The notes beneath the pieces were generated by a model. It saw nothing but the letters and a program-made list of their open reading frames with translations, ran no database searches and had not been told where the DNA came from. Of a DNA stretch of 64,000 nucleotides, positions 37,401 through 44,941 are shown one piece after another. The stretch spans positions 11,561,001 through 11,625,000 of the forward strand of contig NC_092563.1 in the NCBI RefSeq assembly GCF_037975245.1, given 5' to 3'. Within the stretch, counting starts at the first letter, position 1; each line of letters begins with the position of its first letter. A program made the translations under genes and the position numbers. This stretch comes from Apostichopus japonicus (lineage: Eukaryota > Echinodermata > Holothuroidea > Aspidochirotida > Stichopodidae).

Positions 37401-39162
37401 ATATATATATATAAATTTTGATTTTTGCAACCAAACCTCTACTCAGAGTTTCATGCTTACTAGCAATCGTCAGGAGGTGTACTAAAAAGCTATCTCTCTT
37501 TCATCTTAGTTTTGACTTTATTTTGGGGGTGTTTTGGTTGGTGTCTGCAGCTTGCGAGGATTTCTGATCTTTTGTTCAAGAGATTAGGGCTAGAATGATC
37601 TATTATTGCTAGTTTCTCGGCCTGGCATAAATTACAAGAACCTGAGCTGTTGATCAATGTGTTTGATCTCCTGACAATGGACCAGGAGATTTGGAAGGCT
37701 CTATTACTTTCTTTTAGAGACCAAACATGTTTTGAAAGCTCAGTTTCTCTGTGATATTTCTTCAAGTTGAACGACTTTTTGTGGTTATTAAACCTTGTTT
37801 TGAACTGCCCTCCGCAAATACCAATATAAATAGACTTAGAATCCCCAGCAGTCACTTCAGCTTTGTATACTATGGAGGGGGTCAAGCACTCTCCTCCGAG
37901 GGGGCAGGTCTCTCGCATTCTGCAGTTGCATCCATGCTTGGGTGAATTTTCAACGGCCTTTGATAGAACTTTTTTATTGTGGCTGTTGATAATAGCCTTT
38001 GCGTTTCTCATGCAGCTGTAGCTTAATTTGAGAGTATTTTCGTTGAATATTTGATGGAGCCTGTGTTCTGGGGGAAAGTGCTTGGCCACTAACTTCAAAA
38101 AAGTTTTTCCAATGTTTGTCTTTACAGTTTTGCTAAATGGGGGGTTAAACCATGTGATTTTTCTGGTTCTTTTGTTCCTTTTTTTTGAGGCAGGCCGGGT
38201 TTCTGGTTCGAATTTGAGGTCGCAGTCGTAGCCACTTGAGTTGAGTGCCTCTTTGTATGCTGGTGACGCTTCATTGAATATGCTTTCTTTGCATGATAGG
38301 CTGCTTAATCTCTTATTTACGGCTGGGGGGATGTTCTTTATAATGCCTGGTAGGTGATCCGAGTGTGAATGGACGAAGAGGGGGTTGTCGCCTGGTTTCC
38401 TGTAGGGGGTGAACGATCCGTTGGCAAGGTTCATTGTAATGTCTAAGTAGTTCACTGCCTGCAGGTTGGTTTCAATGGTGACCTTTAGGCCAAACTTGTT
38501 GAAAAGTTGAGTGACCTCTTTTCGTTTCTTGTCGGCTAATCGGCCCGAGCGGGTCCTAAGTGCGGCCAGGCCGTCATCACGGTACAAGCCCACGTCAGCT
38601 GGACTGAGGTGCTGTTTCAGATTGTGTAAGATGAAAAGGCCAACTAGTTCACACACTTCCACGCCATCGTGGCTGCCCATAGTCACGTCGAACAAGTTTT
38701 TGCTGTCCTTCTTGGTCCACGGGTTGGCGTCATTAAAGAGAATGGACTTTCTGGCGTGCAGTATAACTGTGTGGTCGATGGCAGAAATGTTAACATAGGT
38801 TTTTGCCCAATTGAGGGTGTCGGTTAGGAGCTTTTCTGTGATTGATGGATAGAAATCGACTATGTCGAAGATCATGAAGGTTCGGTGGTGTTTATCCTTC
38901 AAGGATTTGAACCATTCGATGACGGTGGATGTGCTTCTCCACTGGTTAACCTCTATTGTGTTTCTGATTTCCTGGTTGATTTTATCCAGAATGACTTTGC
39001 TTACTTTGCCCATTTCACTTTTTGCTGGGTTTATAAGTCTGCTCGTTTTGCAACCAAACCTCTGACTGAAGGTTTGGTTGCAAAAATCAAAATTTACATT
39101 ACGCTCTTCTTCATAACGTGGAATTGAGCACTCTATCGTGTTCTACTTGGAACATTTTACAC

Positions 39163-39215
<53 letters not shown>

Positions 39216-42200
39216 TATATATTATATATGTTTATTAGTAACATAATTTCTTTCATATTTTAGTCCTGTTTCAGTGGCATTGTCCGAGGTACTGGTCATC
39301 AAGTTCTAGGGGCAGTTATCAATTTGGTTGGATTCTACATTATAGGAGTTCCATTGTCTGTGTCGTTACTGTTCTTTACCAAATTCCAAATAACTGGTAA
39401 GTGAAAATGATTGTTGACAATGACACTATCAGCAGTGTTGTAGTCCAGTAGCGTAATACTAGTACCAAGTACTCCCAGGTATAGCAGTTACTTTCAATCC
39501 CAATACTTCTTAGGTACTTTTGATTTGAATGTACAAAAGAACCTCATTGTTATTCTGCTCCCTGATTGTCATTGTAAGCAAATGATATTTAACAGCAGCC
39601 TGAAAGTAAGAGTGCTGCAACCTTGTTATTACTCACTAAATTCAAAATATCTCAATATTTTCAAAAATGTTCTGATGTAGGATTGACAAAGTCATGACAA
39701 GCCACTTCTTGATGTGTACACAGGGTTGTTAGACTAATGGTAATATTGCCTTCATGCTACTAACAACATTCATCGCTATTTAATGCATTCTCCATTATTG
39801 TACAATCTATAAATATTTTATTTACTGCTGGGTAAGAGAACTGAATTACCAGTATGATTACTTTGATACTCGGGTATGTTACATTGAGTGCAAGCACTGA
39901 GTACAACTGTTATCAACACTGTATGAATAATTGCAAGTTGAATTTTAAGGCCCAACCTATGGTTAGTGCATATTGAATCAGTGCAAGCAAGAAGGGGAAT
40001 CCATGAAGCTGAAGATAGCATCTCAATTTGCATACATATATGACCCCTATGTGTCATCACTCTGGAGGCACATAGATCATTATATCTCCACCATGATCCA
40101 ATAAAGCAGCCTTGTCCTCATGACCTTTGACATTTCATGTTAATGTATAGGCTCTAAATGTTCATTTTTGAGCTATTTGGTAATCACAAACATTTCCCCA
40201 GGTAAGAACAATTAATTTAATAAAAGAGCATGTGACCAATGGCAGGTGAATGTAATTAATCTGTCAGAGAATGGTATCTTATATGGGTTTGGGGGCTTTG
40301 ACAATTTTATCATTTTGGTATATATGCATCTTGGCCTAAATGGGTGACTAACCTTGGGTCGTGAACTAGAGATGAATGATAATACCAGCAGGAAGTCCAG
40401 AGTCTCACCAAGGAGGACAAAATGAAGGGGATAGGGGCCAATACAGTAGTGTACTACAATACATTGACCCGGCCAATATAGTATTCTACTACAATACAAT
40501 GACCTGGCCAATATAGTAGTCTACTACAATACATTGACCCGGCCAATATATTATTCTACTACAATACATTGGCCAGGGCCAATATAGTAGTCTGCTACAA
40601 TACATTGACCAGGGCCAATATAGTAGTCTACTACAATAAATTGACCCGGCCAATATAGTAGTCTACTACAATACATTGACCCGGCCAATATAGTAGTCTA
40701 CTACGATACATTGACCAGGGCCAATATAGTATTCTACTACAATACATTGACCAGGGCCAATACAGTAGTCTACTACAATACATTGACACGGCCAATATAG
40801 TATTCTACTACAATACATTGGCCAGGGCCAATATAGTATTCTACTGCAATACATTGACCCGGCCAATATAGTAGTCTACTATAATACATTGACCCGGCCA
40901 ATATAGTAGTCTACTACAATACATTGACCCGGCCAATATAGTAGTCTACTACAATACATTGACCCGGCCAATATAGTAGTCTACTACAATACATTGGCCA
41001 GGGCCAATATAGTAGTCTACTACAATACATTGACCCGGCCAATATAGTATTCTACTACAATACATTGACCAGGGCCAATATAGTATTCTACTACAATACA
41101 TTGGCCAGGGCCAGTATAGTATTCTACTGCAATACATTGACCTGGCCAATATAGTAGTCTACTATAATACATTGACCCGGCCAATATAGTAGTCTACTAC
41201 AATACATTGACCCGGCCAATATAGTAGTCTACTACAATACATTGACCCGGCCAATATAGTAGTCTACTACAATACATTGGCCAGGGCCAATATAGTAGTC
41301 TACTACAATACATTGACCCGGCCAATATAGTAGTCTACTATAATACATTGACCCGGCCAATACAGTAGTCTACTACAATACATTGACCCGGCCAATATAG
41401 TATTCTACTACAATACATTGGCCAGGGCCAGTATAGTATTCTACTGCAATACATTGACCCTGCCAATATAGTAGTCTACTATAATACATTGACCCGGCCA
41501 ATATAGTAGTCTACTACAATACATTGACCCGGCCAATATAGTAGTCTACTACAATACATTGACCCGGCCAATATAGTAGTCTACTACAATACATTGGCCA
41601 GGGCCAATATAGTAGTCTACTACAATACATTGACCCGGCCAATATAGTATTCTACTACAATACATTGACCTGGCCAATATAGTAGTCTACTACAATACAT
41701 TGACCCGGCCAATATATTATTCTACTACAATACATTGGCCAGGGCCAATATAGTAGTCTGCTACAATACATTGACCAGGGCCAATATAGTAGTCTACTAC
41801 AATAAATTGACCCGGCCAATATAGTAGTCTACTACAAAACATTGACCCGGCCAATATAGTAGTCTACTACAATACATTGACCAGGGCCAATATAGTATTC
41901 TACTACAATACATTGACCAGGGCCAATACAGTAGTCTACTACAATACATTGACACGGCCAATATAGTATTCTACTACAATACATTGGCCAGGGCCAATAT
42001 AGTATTCTACTGCAATACATTGACCCGGCCAATATAGTAGTCTACTATAATACATTGACCCGGCCAATATAGTAGTCTACTACAATACATTGACCCGGCC
42101 AATATAGTAGTCTACTACAATACATTGACCCGGCCAATATAGTAGTCTACTACAATACATTGGCCAGGGCCAATATAGTAGTCTACTACAATACATTGAC

Positions 42201-44941
42201 CCGGCCAATATAGTATTCTACTACAATACATTGACCAGGGCCAATATAGTATTCTACTACAATACATTGGCCAGGGCCAGTATAGTATTCTACTGCAATA
42301 CATTGACCCGGCCAATATAGTAGTCTACTATAATACATTGACCCGGCCAATATAGTAGTCTACTACAATACATTGACCCGGCCAATATAGTAGTCTACTA
42401 CAATACATTGACCCGGCCAATATAGTAGTCTACTACAATACATTGGCCAGGGCCAATATAGTAGTCTACTACAATACATTGACCCGGCCAATATAGTAGT
42501 CTACTATAATACATTGACCCGGCCAATACAGTAGTCTACTACAATACATTGACCCGGCCAATATAGTATTCTACTACAATACATTGGCCAGGGCCAGTAT
42601 AGTATTCTACTGCAATACATTGACCCTGCCAATATAGTAGTCTACTATAATACATTGACCCGGCCAATATAGTAGTCTACTACAATACATTGACCCGGCC
42701 AATATAGTAGTCTACTACAATACATTGACCCGGCCAATATAGTAGTCTACTACAATACATTGGCCAGGGCCAATATAGTAGTCTACTACAATACATTGAC
42801 CCGGCCAATATAGTATTCTACTACAATACATTGGCCAGGGCCAATATAGTAGTCTACTACAATACATTGACCCGGCCAATATAGTAGTCTACTACAATAC
42901 ATTGGCCAGGGCCAATATAGTATTCTACTACAATACATTGGCCAGGGCCAATATAGTAGTCTACTATAATACATTGACCCGGCCAATATAGTATTCTACT
43001 ACAATACATTGACCCGGCCAATATAGTAGTCTACTACAATACATTGACCCGGCCAATATAGTATTCTACTACAATACATTGGCCAGGGCCAATATAGTAG
43101 TCTACTACAATACATTGACCCGGCCAATATAGTATTCTACTACAATACATTGGCCAGGGCCAATATAGTAGTCTACTACAATACATTGGCTATGTGGGTA
43201 TTTAACTTATATGCATGATTATGTAGCAATGAGATCCTAGTATTATATACAGACAATGGCTGTATGTTAAGTTGGCTGTTGGCATAACACTTAATTTTGA
43301 ATTGTGTCATCAACCATGGCTTGCAGTCCAGGATTTCTTGCTAAACCACATTTGTATTTTCAGCATACACCCTAGTATATTGAATGGGTGGACTAGTAAT
43401 TGTAGTCGACTACTGGGTGGACAATCTAATTGGGTGTACTACTCATAGGCTAGCACAAATCCCATTAGGTTGGCTCCACAAGAGCAACCCAAAACTGGTT
43501 AGGAATTATGGTCTCAAATAACATGTGTGATGCATTTCAAATTTGTCAGAGGCAAATGGAGATGTATATCATTTAGTAGTGTTCTGTTGTTGGTATGAGG
43601 TGAAAGTAACATGTTTTGAGTTATCAGACCTTCGTAAGCAATGTCTTAACATAGATGTTAGGAGTGGCAGGCAGCTGTCATCATTAAAGTAACCTATTGT
43701 ATATTTTAAAGCACACAAAGTTTCTTGAATATATTAACACTAATATTCTGTCATCTTTTATGTAATGATCACTGTAACATGTTGTGATTATCCTAATCCA
43801 CTTTATAATCAACACAGTCCATTATCTAGTGTTCAGATCTTGGGTAGCAGCATTGAGGCATTGAACAAAACTGCTATACATATTTGCATTTGTGTAGCAA
43901 TTTGCCCTTTTTGCTAAGCATTTTGCTATTTGATACCAAACAGATTATTTCACTGCTGGTATCACCCCCACCCCATGTGAGATATAATAAATTAATCACT
44001 CATGGTAGCCCATCCTATGTGACACCAATGAATTGTTCACTGCTGTTAAATCCCTCCACCCCCCCCCCCCCACTCATTTTTCCTAATGGGTTTTCTTTAC
44101 ATTAGACTTGCTCATGTTAGCAGTAACCCTCCAATTTAATACCAAGTACATATAACTGTAGTGTGTATGTCCTAGGTCGCCTTTAATAATTGCATTGATA
44201 CATTCACTTATTCATTATTTTTCATTCAGGTTACTGGTTGGGTCAAACCTTTGCACTCTTTACACAGAGCCTCATGTTTGCACTTTTTGTCTGCAATTTA
44301 AATTGGCCAGTGGAAGCTAGAAGAGTAAGTGAATTTCTCTGTCTTATATCAACTATAACCTTTTTGTTGTTATGTTCTATCAAGGTTACAATGCACATGT
44401 TTACTGTTGTCAGTGTAAAGCATTTAATAAAGAGCATACAGTCAATGGACAAAGCTACCACTGAACAAAGCTATTCAATTCTTTTCAGGCTTTGAGAAAT
44501 GCAGGGGTGCTCGGAACTTTGATATTACCTGCTGCTACAGAACAAGAAACTGGCCTAGATTCTACTGCAGGAGATTTGGCTCAACAGGAGTTACTTGAGG
44601 GCAACAACCCTCCGAATATCTCCAAAGATACAACCATTTCAGAGGCCAATAATGAAACACAAGTAGATACCCCATTGGCTGAAGGGTTAGAAATACAAAA
44701 CATCCAGCCTCCAATATGTGAACACTCAATAGAAGAAGAAGTTGTCACCAGCAAAGACTCTTTTCGATTTATTTTATTAAAGAGGTTTTTATATTTTGTA
44801 TTCCTTTTATGTTTGTTACTGATTGGCATTTTCTGCAGATGTTTCTTCCTTCACGATGGTTCCTTTGTATTTCAGGGGAATGACACTTACATTTACGAGA
44901 ATTATGATACAGGAACTGCCAGGTATGGAATTGATAATTAA
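18485..44941 (+). CDS. SLC47A1: MATE/SLC47-type multidrug and toxin extrusion antiporter, complete gene, 14 coding exons
   Basis: The exons join 18485-18613, 19831-19932, 20477-20545, 23126-23317, 24506-24648, 24996-25093, 25578-25691, 30807-30874, 32712-32820, 33523-33598, 35058-35127, 39264-39396, 44230-44324 and 44489-44941. They total 1851 nt, or 616 codons plus TAA. Every intron is GT-AG and all phases match. The product aligns from end to end with animal MATE transporters, which exchange protons for organic cations at the plasma membrane. Landmarks are SACETFFAQ (exon 3), FEWWSFE (exon 7), SIRVGNSLGAN (exon 9), SGIVRGTG (exon 12) and LNWPVEARR (exon 13). A long hydrophilic loop and a final hydrophobic helix follow, as in mammalian MATE1 (about 570 aa). 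An N-D-T glycosylation sequon lies in the tail, which would be extracellular in the MATE1 topology. The acidic residues matching MATE1 Glu273 and Glu278 are present; Glu389 is Asp and Glu300 is His. The family call is very sure; orthology to MATE1 rather than another SLC47 paralogue is not. Confidence 0.95.
18792..19266. mobile_element. hAT MITE in MATE intron 1, 475 bp
   Basis: Ends TAGGGATGCACCGGAT and ATCCGGTGCATCCCTA form an inverted pair with near-perfect complementarity, flanked by perfect GTGTGTAT duplications (18784-18791, 19267-19274). The subterminal region is dense in CCGGCCGGAT motifs on both sides. It is non-coding. Confidence 0.92.
19831..19932 (+). CDS. SLC47A1: MATE exon 2
   Basis: 34 codons between acceptor tttatttcag and donor gtaagt, phase 0 on both sides. 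They encode the first membrane pair, with FNGRLGTTQLAAASLSVA matching the family pattern of a Gly-rich turn before helix 2. Confidence 0.9.
20477..20545 (+). CDS. SLC47A1: MATE exon 3
   Basis: 23 codons between acceptor atttcag and donor gtttgt. They encode IGIGFTSACETFFAQ, the conserved MATE segment (GFGLSSACDTLISQ in MATE1). Phase 0 on both sides. Confidence 0.92.
20790..21140 (+). repeat. Diverged tandem duplication in MATE intron 3
   Basis: A ~140-bp block (20797-20935) recurs at about 21009-21136. Shared words are TCAGAATCTCC/TTAGAATCTCC, TTCATTACTATGCTA and ATCGATTTGAAGAA. Its origin is unclear. Confidence 0.6.
23126..23317 (+). CDS. SLC47A1: MATE exon 4
   Basis: 64 codons between acceptor ctatttcag and donor gtaagt. 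The exon begins TYGSENKKQVGIELQKS, the standard sequence after the SACD motif, then a hydrophobic helix and LGQDPKISALVGVFLTL. The reading frame stays open past the donor, but the continuation does not resemble the family. Confidence 0.92.
23447..23600 (+). repeat. Five tandem 32-bp units in MATE intron 4
   Basis: The unit is CATACACAATGCCTTATATG plus TATCTATAGTAG, with one copy carrying a 4-base insertion (ACAG). It begins about 130 bp after the exon 4 donor. Confidence 0.9.
24506..24648 (+). CDS. SLC47A1: MATE exon 5
   Basis: 143 nt between acceptor attgtag and donor gtaagt, phase 0 in and phase 2 out. It encodes LVKYLQCQSILLP followed by a hydrophobic helix and HYLFMIVLEMGLR, matching the LQVKYLLNQGIVLPQ region of MATE1. 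Confidence 0.92.
24996..25093 (+). CDS. SLC47A1: MATE exon 6
   Basis: 98 nt between acceptor tgccacag and donor gtaagg, phase 2 in and phase 1 out. It encodes GSPLALVTTMYSLVFLLIAY and a short polar segment ending KTTWSG, equal to the sixth-helix region of the family. Confidence 0.92.
25578..25691 (+). CDS. SLC47A1: MATE exon 7 (EWW motif)
   Basis: 114 nt between acceptor aaattaag and donor gtaagt, phase 1 on both sides. It carries FEWWSFEIGLFLAG. The two Glu residues correspond to MATE1 Glu273 and Glu278, which are needed for transport in the mammalian protein. Confidence 0.94.
25808..25857. repeat. (TA)n tract at the PLE-1 left edge
   Basis: About 50 bp of TA dinucleotides interrupted by AAAG, directly abutting the inverted repeat of PLE-1. 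A second tract lies at 28411-28448 on the other side. Confidence 0.95.
25892..25937 (-). ncRNA. Inverted second copy of the PLE-1 hammerhead fold
   Basis: The reverse complement of the 5' inverted repeat carries the same stem I (AGTTGT/ACAACT), CTGACGA, GAAAC and the GTT triplet. Two differences from the 3' copy lie in stem II (GTG for GCA), which here allows three base pairs (C-G, G-U, C-G). It faces the opposite way to the retroelement body. Confidence 0.65.
26025..26873 (+). pseudogene. PLE-1 reverse transcriptase, N-terminal part, ended by in-frame TAG
   Basis: About 280 codons cover the thumb-proximal N-terminal region, the segment RLINPAKSETGLISKAILD and RT motif A (SFDIVEFYPSI). The first few codons are read from the inverted repeat and are not original. 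The stop falls inside the motif-B region, in DVTMGSYGGA. The related intronic copy PLE-2 continues here as MGSHDGVEVCELVGLF, and the frame reopens unchanged after the TAG, so this is a nonsense mutation rather than a true end. Confidence 0.88.
26874..27350 (+). pseudogene. PLE-1 reverse transcriptase, middle part with YRDD catalytic motif
   Basis: Read in the same frame as the upstream part, this stretch begins VCKLVGLFILNTLA and contains GLYRDDGLAAFKN, the catalytic RT motif C. The thumb region follows (SLPASISRRISAISHDEEIF). It ends at TGA after PTKNN. The alignment partner PLE-2 reads through with basic residues here, so a CGA-to-TGA change is the simple explanation. Confidence 0.85.
27351..28247 (+). 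pseudogene. PLE-1 C-terminal part with Cys cluster and GIY-YIG endonuclease
   Basis: The frame is the same as before. It begins RNIIWFNPPFSSNVATNIG, then HKIFNRNTVKVSYSCMPN, the Cys motif and the GIY-YIG-type core YIGLTEPPFKLRYSNHK. A CNLCLTEKLIII segment and LLNKRPELISKCRHENK follow. These are the order and spacing of canonical PLE endonucleases. The far C-terminus contains two copies of a 66-bp repeat (NRTDAKENT). Confidence 0.88.
28267..28312 (+). ncRNA. Type I hammerhead ribozyme fold in PLE-1 3' region
   Basis: All core parts are in order. The 5' strand of stem I is AGTTGT (28267-28272), then CTGACGA (28273-28279), a weak stem II, and GAAA (28294-28297). A short stem III (ACT...AGT) follows, with the cleavage triplet GTT ending at 28306, then ACAACT (28307-28312), which pairs perfectly with the start. 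Hammerheads with a very short stem III are known from Penelope-like elements. Cleavage is predicted after 28306. Stem II is poor, so activity is uncertain. Confidence 0.72.
28411..28448. repeat. (TA)n tract at the PLE-1 right edge
   Basis: About 38 bp of TA repeats after the PLE-1 3' region. Together with 25808-25857 it suggests insertion into a TA microsatellite. Confidence 0.95.
29570..29645. repeat. AT-rich palindrome in MATE intron 7
   Basis: TATTAATTCTATTTTATAAT and its complement ATTATAAAATAGAATTAATA lie close together around a short centre. The surrounding 28.5-30.0 kb has recurrent CATCGTGTG/CCATCGT words and is probably another degraded element. Confidence 0.6.
30807..30874 (+). CDS. 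SLC47A1: MATE exon 8
   Basis: 68 nt between acceptor tatgcag and donor gtaagt, phase 1 in and phase 0 out. It encodes GLIGETAIGVQSVLLHLISA. The position of MATE1 Glu300 (VYEL) is His here (LLHL). The preceding 5.1-kb intron contains a Penelope-like element. Confidence 0.9.
31112..31472 (-). mobile_element. piggyBac-like MITE, copy 3, in MATE intron 8
   Basis: Inverse orientation to the other two copies. It is flanked by TTAA (31112) and CTAA (31469), one mutated. Internal sequence matches the other copies throughout, including the TGCAGACAGTAATGAAACGT block. Confidence 0.78.
32712..32820 (+). CDS. SLC47A1: MATE exon 9
   Basis: 109 nt between acceptor actttcag and donor gtaagt, phase 0 in and phase 1 out. 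It encodes IPLGVSISASIRVGNSLGAN, the most conserved MATE signature (VRVGNALGAG). Confidence 0.95.
33081..33375 (-). mobile_element. Decayed SINE of the same family, in MATE intron 9
   Basis: The GTATGTATGTATTTTAGATC tail and the block CCTGCAAGCAGGAACTTGC match the 12.3-kb SINE. A weak B box (TGGTTCAAATATAACC on minus, near 33331-33346) remains. The head is not recognisable. Confidence 0.6.
33523..33598 (+). CDS. SLC47A1: MATE exon 10
   Basis: 76 nt between acceptor aatgctag and donor gtaagt, phase 1 in and phase 2 out. It encodes a hydrophobic helix then LKNKLGYIFTDDQ, matching CKDHVGYIFTTDRD of the family. Confidence 0.92.
35058..35127 (+). CDS. SLC47A1: MATE exon 11
   Basis: 70 nt between acceptor attttccag and donor gtatgt, phase 2 in and phase 0 out. 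It encodes DIIDQASSAIQVFALLVFFD followed by NTA. The Asp aligns with MATE1 Glu389, so the acidic side chain is kept. Confidence 0.92.
36428..36892 (-). pseudogene. LINE 3' fragment (L1/Tx1-like C-terminal zinc-knuckle region)
   Basis: A 154-codon frame contains KFVQYRFIHRTRRTNCLLHQ followed by a CxxC...H...C cluster (MCNFCEDDEETIHHSFWGC). This is the typical C-terminal zf-RVT-like segment after the reverse transcriptase of L1/Tx1-type non-LTR elements. The RT itself is absent, as expected of 5' truncation. The preceding start codon has no special meaning. It lies in MATE intron 11, next to PLE fragments. Confidence 0.7.
37000..37380 (-). pseudogene. Third PLE fragment with internal deletion
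   Basis: About 117 codons (37367-37017) align with the YRDD-to-thumb part of PLE-2: IGLYNDDRYATL, then LVKLFKDLGLKITVQTNLN, then directly PQAIGRRISTLSSHHDIYKE. About 40-45 codons between them (the NYLDITMNL part of PLE-2) are missing, and YRDD has become YNDD. It is a separate, older copy sitting against the 3' end of PLE-2. The divergence is too high for it to be a piece of PLE-2. Confidence 0.75.
37435..37478 (-). ncRNA. Type I hammerhead ribozyme fold in PLE-2 3' region
   Basis: On the minus strand: ACCTC (stem I), CTGACGA (37473-37467), a clean stem II TGCT/AGCA with an AGTA loop, GAAA, and stem III ACT...AGT. The cleavage triplet GTA ends at 37440, followed by GAGGT, which pairs perfectly with ACCTC. 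Cleavage is predicted after the base complementary to 37440. This is the best-formed of the hammerheads in the window. It lies just outside the ORF stop, in the usual PLE terminal-repeat position. Confidence 0.78.
37490..39052 (-). CDS. PLE-2 reverse transcriptase / GIY-YIG endonuclease, 5'-truncated
   Basis: The ORF has an ATG at 39013, but similarity to PLE-1 starts upstream of it (TSRLINPAKSE), so the true N-terminus is lost and the Met is internal. Domains in order are RT motif A (FDIVDFYPSI), motif B region (MGSHDGVEVCELVG), motif C (GLYRDDGLAAL), RT thumb, the linker ITWFNPPFSKTVKTNIGKTF and a Cys cluster (CNCRMRETCPLGGEC). A GIY-YIG core (IYIGICGGQFKTRFNNHK) and CNLCQAEKLAIIDHS follow. 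It has no stop or frameshift over 507 codons. It is an intronic passenger, not part of the transporter. Confidence 0.9.
   Translation of the reverse strand, partial: CKTSRLINPAKSEMGKVSKVILDKINQEIRNTIEVNQWRSTSTVIEWFKSLKDKHHRTFMIFDIVDFYPSITEKLLTDTLNWAKTYVNISAIDHTVILHARKSILFNDANPWTKKDSKNLFDVTMGSHDGVEVCELVGLFILHNLKQHLSPADVGLYRDDGLAALRTRSGRLADKKRKEVTQLFNKFGLKVTIETNLQAVNYLDITMNLANGSFTPYRKPGDNPLFVHSHSDHLPGIIKNIPPAVNKRLSSLSCKESIFNEASPAYKEALNSSGYDCDLKFEPETRPASKKRNKRTRKITWFNPPFSKTVKTNIGKTFLKLVAKHFPPEHRLHQIFNENTLKLSYSCMRNAKAIINSHNKKVLSKAVENSPKHGCNCRMRETCPLGGECLTPSIVYKAEVTAGDSKSIYIGICGGQFKTRFNNHKKSFNLKKYHRETELSKHVWSLKESNRAFQISWSIVRRSNTLINSSGSCNLCQAEKLAIIDHSSPNLLNKRSEILASCRHQPKHPQNKVKTKMKER
39163..39213. 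repeat. (TA)n tract next to PLE-2 and just upstream of MATE exon 12
   Basis: About 50 bp of TA repeats, 50 bp before the exon 12 acceptor. Length changes here could affect the acceptor's polypyrimidine context. Confidence 0.95.
39264..39396 (+). CDS. SLC47A1: MATE exon 12
   Basis: 133 nt between acceptor tattttag and donor gtaagt, phase 0 in and phase 1 out. It encodes SGIVRGTGHQVLGAVINLVG and a helix with a Pro kink (IIGVPLSVSLLFF). The acceptor lies about 50 bp downstream of a (TA)n tract. Confidence 0.94.
40437..43189. repeat. Palindromic 35/36-bp minisatellite, about 78 units, in MATE intron 12
   Basis: Unit type A reads CCAATATAGTAGTCTACTAC then AATACATTGACCCGG (35 bp). Type B has AGTATT and ends ATTGGCCAGGG (36 bp). 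Each unit contains TAGTAG-T-CTACTA, and type B junctions form ATTGGCC-AG-GGCCAAT. A higher-order period of 1166 bp is visible: the block at 40666-41149 recurs at 41832-42315. Short open frames across it are by-products of the unit length. Confidence 0.97.
44230..44324 (+). CDS. SLC47A1: MATE exon 13
   Basis: 95 nt between acceptor ttcattcag and donor gtaagt, phase 1 in and phase 0 out. It encodes the twelfth helix ending CNLNWPVEARR, like IQLNWKKACQQA of MATE1. The preceding 4.8-kb intron carries the palindromic minisatellite. Confidence 0.92.
44489..44941 (+). CDS. SLC47A1: MATE exon 14 (C-terminus, stop)
   Basis: 453 nt from acceptor cttttcag to TAA. It encodes about 90 hydrophilic acidic residues (cytoplasmic in the MATE1 topology), then KRFLYFVFLLCLLLIGIFC, the extra C-terminal helix typical of animal MATE1, then a short tail with an N-D-T sequon. 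The loop shows no obvious similarity to mammalian sequence, as expected for this variable part. Confidence 0.92.
   Translation, partial: ALRNAGVLGTLILPAATEQETGLDSTAGDLAQQELLEGNNPPNISKDTTISEANNETQVDTPLAEGLEIQNIQPPICEHSIEEEVVTSKDSFRFILLKRFLYFVFLLCLLLIGIFCRCFFLHDGSFVFQGNDTYIYENYDTGTARYGIDN

Larger units (their letters stand above)
37395..39105 (-). mobile_element. PLE-2: Penelope-like retroelement, 5'-truncated but with an open 507-codon frame
   Basis: It lies in MATE intron 11, opposite strand. The frame is open from about 39050 to the stop at 37490. It covers the C-terminal two thirds of the PLE polyprotein. At the 5' side the body meets a 28-bp inverted copy of its own tail (39070-39097, equal to the reverse complement of about 37410-37440). 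A 14-bp perfect palindrome marks the join (39048-39061 and 39070-39083). A (TA)n tract at about 39163-39213 flanks it on one side and a short AT run (37401-37413) on the other. A hammerhead lies in the 3' region. Lack of stops suggests a younger insertion than PLE-1. Confidence 0.92.

Noticed and set aside
40666-42986. Several 66-codon frames (YCSRILYWP-like) in the minisatellite
   Set aside because: They arise because 35/36-bp units keep a frame open for a few repeats. There is no start context, splice site or family resemblance.
40437-43189. Regularly spaced repeats resembling a CRISPR array
   Set aside because: The sequence between any chosen repeats is itself repeated, with no unique spacers, and the setting is an animal intron.
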